Below, piece by piece: positions 33,201-44,400 of a stretch of 64,000 bases of DNA. The DNA is from Cavia porcellus. Taxonomy: Eukaryota; Chordata; Mammalia; Rodentia; Caviidae. Location: assembly GCF_034190915.1 (NCBI RefSeq), contig NW_026947500.1, positions 21,016,501 through 21,080,500 of the forward strand, given 5' to 3'. Position numbers and translations under genes: made by a program. The notes beneath the pieces were generated by a model. That model was not told the DNA's origin and did not search any database. It was given only the letters and a program-made list of their open reading frames with translations. Each line of letters starts with the position of its first letter. The stretch's first letter is position 1.

Positions 33201-35367
33201 TTGGTGTACAGGGGAGCAGCCCAGCTCTTTGGCTTTGCCTGTCTTTCTAAGCAAAGAAGATTTATTTCACTTTTTTTGTGAAGGAGAAACAGGTGTCCCC
33301 AGCATCCAGGGGGTACTAGTTCCAGGACTCCTGTGGATACCTAAATCCATGGGTGCTCAAGTCCCATAGAACCAGGGCACATCTTCCTGTGTACTTTAGA
33401 TCACCTCCAGGTTACTTGTGATACCTAATACAGAACAAATGCCTTGAATGTAGTTGTTTTACTGTATTGTTTAGAGAATAGTGACAAAACCCCTGTGTAT
33501 TTCCAGTACAGATGCAATTAAAGAAATAATTTTGATCCATGAATAGCTGATCGGACCCAATAGCTGATCGGGCATGGAGCTTGCAGCATGGAGGGCTGGT
33601 ATGTGTGACACAGACCCTTGCTGGAAGGGTTCGTGAATTCAGCCCACTTTGCTCAGACCTGTGGTTGGCATTGCCAGCCATGAGCAAAGTTTTTGAGAAC
33701 CTAACAGTTCCCAGATGCTCTTCCATCAGCCTTTTCCAGGGCCCTGTCTTTTGAAGCCAGGGGTTCTGCCACTCAGAGTGGGTGCTGGGCTTTCTCTCCT
33801 CAATTCCACAGCTGTCCCAGGGCCGTTTTTAGGTGGGGTCTCCGTGCCAGGAGGCTGGGATGCTGTTGCACACCCTCACCTGACTCCTCTCTGGACAGCA
33901 TATAAACCCGGTGGCCTCTGCTGTTCCTCACTCCTGTTTCTGGCACAAGTCTGTGCTTCTCTGTTTGTCCTAGGAGATTCTAGTAGCTTTATTGATTTTT
34001 GTGACTGCCCTATGTAACCCAGAACCTCTGTCTTCTATCATACAACCTCTCATGTTTCTACCCTCGGTGCTATTGTCTCTTAGGCCCACACAGGCTATCC
34101 CTGCTTCCTCTCGGTGATAATTGAATATGGGTGCTCCTCAACTTAGATGGAGTTCATTCCAGTAAGCCCCTCACAAGGTGAGAATATAGGCCACACACGC
34201 ATTTAACACACTTAGCCTGCTCCCACCTCGCGCAGCAGGACACTGTACACTGCCGCCATGCCCCTTCTGGCCAAGGGGCTGACTGGGACCGCACCTTGTT
34301 TTGGGGTCCAGCATTGAGGAGAAGGTGTCACCTGGCACATCCCTGGCCCCAGAGGAGATCCAAATCCAGCCTTCCAGGCACGGATTCTACTGTGTGCACA
34401 TTGCATATGATACCAAGTCAGGCACCAGCTTATTTATTTATTTATTTATTTTTTGTCTTTTTTGTTTTTACCGGTACCGGGGATCGAACTCATGACTGCC
34501 TGCTTACAAGGCAGGCGCTTATGCCACTGAGCTAAATCTCCAGCCCCTAGCTTATTTTCTTTAAAAAGTTGACTCTACTCCCCTGACATGTTCAAGGAAG
34601 CTTGTGACTGACTTACAGGCAAGGTCACATACTGTAGAACCATAGAGCGAACCTGTGTGGTTTCCAGTGCTAGTGCACCCCTGCTGAAAATCAATCAGGA
34701 GACTGATTTGAGGACTGGGCGAGAGACGGAACCAGCCAGCCACAAGCTTTGGCCCACTTAATGGTTCTTTGCCACTAAATATTTTCCAAGCCAGTTTCTT
34801 AACAATCTGATTCTTGGTTGTGATTATTTATTACAGAGCCTCATCCACTGTAACATCACCTCGGTAATCAAGGTATGTAAATCTCTGTGTTAAATGCACT
34901 AAAATGTAGTAGTTGTTGGAATATGTCAGCTTCAGAGAACTGCCCCATCCCAGGGAAAGAGGAATGTCTGAAACTGAGCCACCCTTGACTGAGAAGCCAT
35001 GTTATAATCTTTTGCTATTTTATTCTGTTTGCACCGAGAAAACACAGTGATGAATTCATTCTATGATCTGAATCTACTTCTACGTTCTGTTTTGTTACAT
35101 ATTAGACCTGATGATGCCAAAATATATTCAGGATTTCAAGGCAATTTTAAAAATTTAATACCCTTCTCTAATTTTAGTTTTTGTAAATAGATGAAAGTCC
35201 ACTCTGGGAGGAAGAATGGCAGGAGGCATGGATTAGGCTTTCTGGACCTTTTGTTAATCAAAAAATATTTGTTTATTTGAAGCCTTTAACCATGGCTTTG
35301 CTTTTTACTGTTTTTACTTGTGATCAATCATGGTCCCAAAATATTATATGGGAACTTCTATGTTTTA

Positions 35368-35413
<46 letters not shown>

Positions 35414-38400
35414 ACATTAGAATAATATATTACACTGTATCATTATCATTGTTTCATTGTATTATTATCCATTATTAATCTCCTAGTATGCCTAATATAT
35501 CAGATAAAATTTACCGCAGATGTGTCGGAGTAGGAGAGAACACCAGGGTCCCTAGAAACTTGGTACTGTCCTTGATTCCAGGCATCTACTGAGTGTCTTA
35601 GAATGCTCCTCCCTCAGATGCATGGGGAATACTGCGTTCTGAACCCATCTCTGCTCTAACTACAGTAACTGGACAGCACTGGGCAGGTTAGCTAGCTCCC
35701 TTGAACTTCATGAGTGCTGGACCCAACCATGTCTTAGGTACATTCAGCATTCTGATTCTTTGACTGAGATGAGCTGAACAGTCATAATGTGACTTTAAGG
35801 CTGCCCTATGCTATGCCTGAACAAGGAAAAAGGCAGATTCTTTGGACAGGCAGTCTAGAAAACTGTGCCACTTAAGAACAGAGCCAGCCAAGGCCATGCA
35901 ACTCAGTTAATAGATGTTGCTTTTGGGTGAACACGATGCTTCTCCTTCTTTTGGGGAGCTCAAGCCCTCTGTCTCCACCACAGTTTGTAGCTAGCGAGTG
36001 AGCCCTGAGTTTCCTGCCTGTACTTGCTCCATAGCTCACCACTTTGCTCAGTTCACAAAGTCCGCAGCTGTACGTGGCAGCCCTGTGACCACTCTGGGAG
36101 CAGCAGTGGAGCTGCGGAGCTGGGTAAAGTGAGAGCCCTGCTTCCAAGGAGCTGGAACCATCGTTGGAGAGTGGGAGCGACTTAGCTGCTCTCATCTGAA
36201 TCACCTAGACTAGTAATGGAGGAGGACTCATTTCTCAAAGGGAAACCAGATCCCTGTCAAGGAAGGACAAGGGCGCTGTAAGCTATGTAGCACAAAAATT
36301 ATTTTCAGGTGGGAAAGTCAGGCTGACAACAATTATCTTTACCACTGGTTGTTTTCTGTAAGCCGGCTGATATTTTATAGTTTCCTGCTCGATTGTTATT
36401 GAGTAAACACATTCTTTTTTCTGCTTTTTAAAGCTCCCAGCTGATGTAATTTTAAGTTTTATGTGTCCAACTGTTGTCTGTAGCCTTACCACTAAACTCT
36501 TTCACATTATTTTACACATTGATCTTTCCGTCTTGGGCTGTTTGATCATGTAGTTTTCCCTAAATAGGTTTGACAGCCCTCTGATGCCTTTAGCAAAGAA
36601 ATGCTTTGATTTGTCAAAAAAAAAATTGTTTTGTTTGTTGATAGATATTGAGTTCCCTAAGTAACAAAGAAAAGAAAGAAAAGATTAGCTTCTAAACACG
36701 CCGTGCCAAAATGAGCTCTGCTGGATGGCAGCATGATTGGTGTCACTGAATTACTTTACAGATGCCAGCTGGAAATAGTCAAGTTCTCTGTGAGGGGCAG
36801 AGATGGGAGAATGAGTTTGAGGGTTACGGAAAGGTGGGATGAGGCTAAACACGGGGCCCCCTGTCCAGCATCATCTCCCTTAATTGGGACTGTGACCCCA
36901 AAAGGCTCTTCCCAGGAGAGGGAGACTTTGAGGACAAGCTGGTGTCTCCGCAGGACTCCAAGAATGTCCCCAGGGGAGCTGGAGAGGCAGGGGCAGGGGC
37001 AGGAGCAGGGAGATACAATCTGGTTCCTCATCCTGCTCTTGCCTCTGTCCACACCCTGTGTGTCAGAGGCAGAGCGGGGAGTTCTAGAGAGCCCCCACCC
37101 AACCCCCCAGAAAGAGCATGATCTGGGGGCACGGAGCCAGGCCTGGGGACGACAGCAGTGGTGGCGGTGAGTTGAGAAGCTGCTGCAGGGGCCCTGGACA
37201 GTGGGAAAAGACAGTGTGTGTCTGCTGTCCTCCTTCCATTTGGACCCTTCCCATTGCAAATCTGTCCCTAGGACAAGCCTTGGCTGCAGTCCAGTGTGTG
37301 TTAGACACATTTCAGTCCATGAAACTGCCTCTTTCTCAATTCTTAAAAAGTGGGCCTTGTGATACTTCAGTGAAAAACTCTCTAAACAGAGTATTTAGCT
37401 TACAGAACTGACACCTTTGGTGGTGGCAGGATGGGACATCGCAACGCATCTGTAATTCCAAGAGACAGGAGTAGCCATGTGTTCTGTTCCCGTAGCTATG
37501 TACCGGGCTGCCCCTGTTGGATGAAGAGATGCATCTGGGATGCACCTGGATGCTTCAGTAGTTCCAGTCCATCACGGAGGGATATGCTGGCCAGCCTGAT
37601 TTTGCCTGTCATTCAAAATAGAGAATGTACAGGAATCACTGTCTTCACTCCACAGCCCTAAGCCAACTCCCACAACTTCATAATGGCCTCCTTTACCAGG
37701 AAGACTTTAGGGGGAAGAAACTAGAAGCCTATAAATAACGTGCTGTTTGTCAAATTGCCTCCTGGGTTTCCAGCCCTACTGCTTGGTTGCCAGAGTGACC
37801 TCTCACTGAGCAATTTTCAAGGTCACCTAAGGAGGTTCGGCTCTCCCTCAGCTTCCTCTAGGATGTCCTTCCCCCAGGACCACTCTTTGCTCCTTGGTGC
37901 TGGGCCAGGGCTTAACTTTGGCCTTCTCTTCTAGATGACACAGGTGGTCCTGAGACACATGGAATCAAGGTAAGAGCTGTCTTTGAAAGTCTTGAGCAAC
38001 ATGGCCTTCTGCCCTGGCAGTCAGCTAACTAGGGGGACAGGGCCCATCCAGCTGCTGGTTTGACCAGTGATAACAGCCAGCATGAAAGTACTCGGAGCTT
38101 GTGGGGGAGGAAACACACTGTTCTGGCCTACGCCAGATCTTCAAACAGATTCATGTATTTGAAGGTCAAGGGTAACACACACTGGAAGGAAGAAGAAATG
38201 AGCCATTTCAGCACATATTGGCTTATAGAAAATTAACTCATGAGCATAAAAGAAGCCAGTTGGCCAGAGACCAAGACCATATCTTTTTTCTTATGAATTT
38301 CAGCCTTTGTTAGAATGAGCACTCTGACCAATCAGGCCCTTCATTTATTCCATGTTTATGTATACCACTTTGTTATAATCTGAATGCAGGAGCTGGTTTT

Positions 38401-41400
38401 TCTCAGGTGGTTGTCATTAAAAACAAATGGTTAATAGCTTTAGCTTCTCTAGGGCAATGAAGGGCTTGGCATGCTTTGCATTTGCAGTTCCTCGCCCCTG
38501 CCCTCCCCTCCAAATATCTAACTGGGAAGGATTAAAGATGCTGCATTTCAAAAAGACAGGGAAGACACCCCCCAGGACTTGTCTGTGTGAGCCACTGATG
38601 GACCACCAAATTCCACCCTAGAAGGGAACATCTGTCCTGCTGTGGGGCATCTATGTGTGCCAGAAGAGACCTGCAGCTTGTGTTACACAAGAGGACCCCT
38701 TCCTCCTGGAATCTTGTTTGGCCTCAGTCGGCCATCTGTATTTTGGTGGGGAGACTTTTGTCCTAGCGGAATCTGCATTCTGATGGGGAGACCTTTGTCC
38801 TGGCAGAGCCAGGAACAAGTTTCCAGGAACAAGCCCTTAATGTCACGTGCTTATCAGCGACACCACCGTGCAGCGTGCTCCTGGAGAACTTAGGGGAAGT
38901 TCCAACACAGTTCTTGGACACAGAGCTCTTAGAACCATGAACATCTAGAGAGAGCAGAGTGTGAGGGCATTCAGAGTCCCTTTGGTGGCTTTCTACCCAA
39001 GATGGGATCGGGCACAAAGCCACGGAAACTTGGTTTCTTTGCTTTTTAGGAGGAAAGGTCTCATCTTGAACATTTCTTCAGGGGCATCCCTCCGTCCTTG
39101 GCCTCTGTTCTCTCTGTACTCAGCTTCCAAGGTGAGTGACACATTATTGCTTTTCTTCCTTCTTCCTCTTGTTTCTCATGGGCAGCATTTGCCTTTGGAC
39201 CACAGTGCAAGTTGATGGACAGGCTGGCTTGGAGGCAGTCTTGTGAGACAGAGGTGGCCCATGGAGGGTCTGGATGCAAGTTAGAAAAAGCTTCCCCTTT
39301 GGGCAGCACACCTCCAGCCCAGACACTTCTGGCTGAGAGCCTTGCTCTCTTTCTGTTTGCTCACAAGTGGTCCTGTGGCTTCCTGGAGGTCCTGGAGGTC
39401 CTGGAGGCCTAGCCTGGTGCCCCTGCCACCATGCCTCATCATAGAAGCAGTCTGAGGGATAGCAGGGACCTCATCAGGAAGTGCTGCCTTGTAGGCTAAC
39501 CCGCATGCAGTGGCCCTAGGCATGTATTTATTTTAAGGTTATGTTCTTGCTGATCCAGGTTACTCTGCCTAGACTGGGGAACGAGGACAAATTGCTGTTT
39601 TTCCTACTTTCTCATCCCCTACCTGCTTGGATTAGGGTATAATTGACAAGTGTACAGCCTGATGCTTTGATAGATGTGTACGTTGTGGAAGGATTAGAGT
39701 GAGCTACTTAACATAACCTCTGACCTTGCATTTTTATTTTTTGTGATGAGAACATTTAAGATCTAAGGCCCCCACTCTCAGCAACTTTAAAGTATGCAAT
39801 ATGCAGTCACCATGCTGGACAGTAGCTCTCCAGAACATCTCCTTCCTGCATAACTGGAGGTGTGTTCTTTGGCCAATGTGGCTCCCAAGCCTGCCACATC
39901 TCTGTGGTACCCTTGGAAATCTGAGTCAGGTGGCTCTGGACCTGAGCTGCTTCTCTGTCTCACTCTAGGCTTTCGTGCGCATGTTTTCCAAGGCGCTGCA
40001 AATGGAATATAGAGAGAAAGGGATCATTATCCAGGTGAGATGGGTGGGTATGGAGAACTTGGGCATCATGGGCCTGTGCCACCGACTCCTGCGGGACTGG
40101 CTGTGTGTGTGCATCCCATGGAGAGACAAGCCGGGCGGTGATCGGTGGGTTCTGGGGTGTTTCCCTGGCAGCTGCAGCCACCGCAGTCCTATGGTTTCTG
40201 CTGCCCAACTTGTGCCTTGGTTCTGAGAGAGGAGATGGGCAGAGATGTGGGTGACCCGATGTGCTGCAGACCCTCTTGCGACCGACCCAGTGGTGCCACA
40301 GGACAAAGACTGCATGGCCCTGTGCTGCCTTAGCCTTCCCTAGGAAGTGGCCAGCTGGCCCTGGCCAAGCGGAAAGAGGGAGGGAAGGAGGAAAGGAGAA
40401 AGGGGGGAAGGGGTAGGGACTGGAGCATCTCTGGTCCACCATTCAAAGGCTTTTTTATCAACTGGGATCTTGCCTGGCCATCTTTTCCTCTCTGACCCAG
40501 ATACAGAAGATGGGCCAATGAGGGAGGAATTGCAGGAAGTGAGCAAAAGAAAACTGGCCCTTGGTCTGTGTTGGAACTAGGGGAACAGAGGGGCCTTCCC
40601 TAGGGGCCATGGCTCTTGTAACCCCTACACTCTGGTTGTGGGGCAGTGAGGGCAGGGATACTCTGTGCAGAGACCCCCTGACCCCATCTAAACAGGCCGG
40701 GGTTATCTGTCCATAGGCTGAAGAGTGTGACATCCCAAGTGTCCGCGTGACATCCTGAGTGTCAGTGATTTATATGTGTGGGTTCAGCCACAAAGGGCTC
40801 CACAGTTTTTGGAATCTGAAATTAGCTGGATACAGAAGAGTTGTGCTGTGTGGTTTTGTTTTTGTTGTCTGGGAAGAAGTTTTATGGTATATGATTAGCC
40901 AGGATGTAGCTGGGAAGAAGTTTTATGGTATATGATTAGCCAGGATGTAGCTCAGTGGTGTAGCACCTGACTGGTGAGCACAAGGCCCTCAGTTCAATTC
41001 CCAGTACCAAAAAAAAAAGAAAATATTAAAAAATGAAAGAAATTAAAAAGGTGCACTCAAATTTATGTCTTTAAAGTCACTGCTACACACAGTGATTTTC
41101 AGTGTCCAGACTACTCCTATAATCTACCAGCTTGGTAAACAGTCCAGTGTGTGTTAACGGTCAGGACTGAGCCAAAGCCATCACTTTCATGACCACAGAG
41201 TGAGCGTTATAGCTCATGTCTAGATGACCCCAAAGCCTGATACAGTCATAGGTGGGGCTTTTTCAGAGGGGTCTGCACCTAGAGCATGTGGCTGGTTCAT
41301 GGTAGGATGAAGGGGAAGCGATGGCACCACCCATACTCCAGGTTGTGTCTCAGAGTAAGGGACAGAAAGAAGCTTGTCTTGTCACTTGCTTGTTTTGCTT

Positions 41401-44400
41401 CCTTCTGCCTGTGATGCTAGTCTGCCACATCACCCTGCCTTGGGACCAGCTGACTGTGGCATGAAAACTCTGCAAACTGTGAGCCAAATAAACCTTTCCT
41501 CCCTTTAACTTTGGGCATCAAGTATTTTGCCTCAGCAACGAGAGAAATTAATGAAGACGGTGAGGGACTGTGCCTGCCGTGTCACTGTGCCGCAGCTCCT
41601 TCTCCTGCGCTGCTGAGCCAGTCCCACCCAGACATGTTCCCGGACTGGCAGGAGCTCACTGTGGTGCACCCAGCCTGATGAAGCAGCCCCGTCTGCGTCG
41701 TCCCTCTTGATACATCAGAAGTCTCACTTTGGCCTGGAAATGACACGTGGTGCTCATGTCACACTTACTACAGGGGCTCAGGAAGTACAGCTGTGTCAGG
41801 TGTCCAAGAACAAAAAACCAGAAATCCTTGGTGACTTCTGAACCCAAGGGACTCCTGTAACCTCCTGCTTCCTGGCCATGTGACACCCTAGCATCACCTT
41901 GGCTCATCATTGTGGGCCAGAGGTGCGGTAGCTGCCAATGTGATGTGTTCCATGAGGACACCAGGTGTGGAGACACGTGTTAGAGAGCTGTCCCTCCCGT
42001 GCCCTGGGGCCTTGAAGCTGTTGCTCTAGAAGTCTGAGAAACTTCCCTTTCAAAAGTCAACTGGCCTTAAAAAGACACAGAACTGGCACTCAGGAATATT
42101 TGTTACACGAATGAAGATATGTGTGTCATAAACTTGGGTTCAATTTCATCTCGGCTCTGCCATTTATCATCTGAGTCTTCCTGAGTAGCACGCTTAACCT
42201 CTGTGAACCTCAGTTTCCCCACCTATAAGATGGGTTTTATAATGCCTCCTTACTTTTCAGAATTATCATGAAGATCTAATAACTACTATATTAGTATATA
42301 CACTTAAACCATATTTATTGAGTCCATATCTTGTACATTAAAAATTCTCACTGTAAAAATTTGAAAATTATGATTGAGAATGCTTCTGATATTTCTCAAG
42401 GAGCAACCCTTTGGGATCCTTGGAAGAAAAGTGTTAGTTACATTAATCGCAGCATTAATTTCCCTAAGAGCCAATGCAGCTGGATTAAATTATAAAACAA
42501 TGTGATTTTAAATGTGATGTGAAGGAAAGTAAAACAAAACTAGCATGGATCTTTTTTGTTTTTCTAAAGAAGTCAGATGGTCTGTGTTGTGTTTGAGAAT
42601 ATAATAGTAAAACCTGATTAAGCAGCCTCATGCGAGTTGAGGGTGCAGTTAGAGCATGGATAGAAACAATGCTGGATTTTCAGGGTACAACATATGGTTG
42701 CTTATTTCTCTTGCCACACAGAAAAATTCTGAAGTTTGAGCTACTCGGCAACTAACTGGAGGGGAAACGATGGGAATCTGAGGGCTTAAATTGCTCCACT
42801 TTTGGTTATATGAATTAGAAGCAATATTCTAAGATAGGGTGGAGTGCAGAGCATCCAGTTAAATTTAAACGTCAGACAAACATGAGGAGTTTTTAGCAAA
42901 CATGCAGCCTATACAATACTTGGGATGTAACTAATTATACTGAATTTTTTGGACGTTTGTCTGAATTTCTAATTGAGTGTCCTCCTCTCTTTGTGTCTGC
43001 TGGTAGAGCTTCTGTCCTCGCAGTCACCTGTGTGCTAGGGGCTGGCATATCAGAGCCCCTGAGTCAGTGTGGCTGAGGTTTCCTCTTGAGAAATGAAACT
43101 TTCTGGTCCTCACGTCTGTGCCATTTCTGGCAACAAGGATCCCCGACAGTGTTACAGGAAGAGAACAGAGTAGACAGGTGGGGGATGGCAGAATGGGTGC
43201 TGAGTTTTCAGCTCTTCCCTTCTCGGTGCCATGGTCTGTATTTTCATTGTAGGTTCTCACCCCGTTTGCTGTTTCTACTGCCATGACAAATTATCGAGAC
43301 ACCAGCATGATGACCAAAAGTGCTGATGGATTTGTGAAAGAATCACTGAATTACGTCATGGCAGGAGACGAAGCCTGTGGTTCCCTTGCCCATGAAATCT
43401 TGGTAATCACAACTTCTTTTCTTGTAGAGAACGAGGGTGGGTGGGCAGCCCCAGGCAAGGCTGCTAGCTTTTTCTCACTTTTGGAGCACGCAGTGGCTTT
43501 CTCTCATGGCAAGCCTGTGAGGTGAAGGGCGAGCTGTCCAGGTGTGATACAGCTGGTGAGGAGTGCATGGCTAAGCTGGAGAGCAGAGCGCTCGTCCTGG
43601 AGAGAACCGTGCACTCCTGGGCTCTCCTGCTTCTCCCCTTAGACTTAAAAGTGGCTCCCAGGAACTTTGGGGTAGGAAACACCAAAGACATCTAGAGTTT
43701 GCTGCTGTTGTCCTTGGCTCTGACTGCAGTAAGTGTTTATCAGCCTTGCGGGGGTGGGGGTGGGGGAGATAAAATCAGTTTGCTTTATAGAATGTGCTGA
43801 TTTTCTTGGAGTAAATACTCCCATTGGGGCCAATTTTAAGCTACCAAGATGATATCACTTCCCAGGAATTGGGAAAGATCTCTTGAAAAAGAGCCAGCAT
43901 ATCTCAAGCTCCACTGAATGTGGAAATAAGGCTGGATGGCTGGGAAGTTCTTAGCACTCCTGGGATGCTTTGAAAAACAGCAGCACAAATCAAGGACAGA
44001 TTTGGGCATCACACAGAACAGGGGCTCCAACACACACGTCCATGCAGTGCAGTTTCCCGAACTTTCGATGGACGTTCTTGGCTTACCTACCATGTCAACT
44101 GTCTCCTCTGTGTCAGAAGCCTTCCTACTGTAAGAATTACTTTTAATCTCTCTCCTTCCCTTCCTTAGATGCGAGTAGGATTCATTGCTTGATGCAATAA
44201 ATTCAGCCATCTCCTGGGACTTGCAAAGACTTGGACAAAAGCTGCTGGACTTTCTTACCCTGACCACTTGTTATTTTTAACTGCAGAAGCTCAGCAGTAT
44301 GCAGAAGTGCCCATTCCACGCACACTGCAAAGTGGACATATGGAAAGAACTGTTTTCCCTTCTCGATCTGTTTTTTCTCCAGATCCCAGTAGAGTGTGCA

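Noticed and set aside
36733..37310. 145- and 184-codon frames on opposite strands in intron 6.
   Set aside because: They overlap each other, have no domain, and lie in GC-rich intronic DNA.
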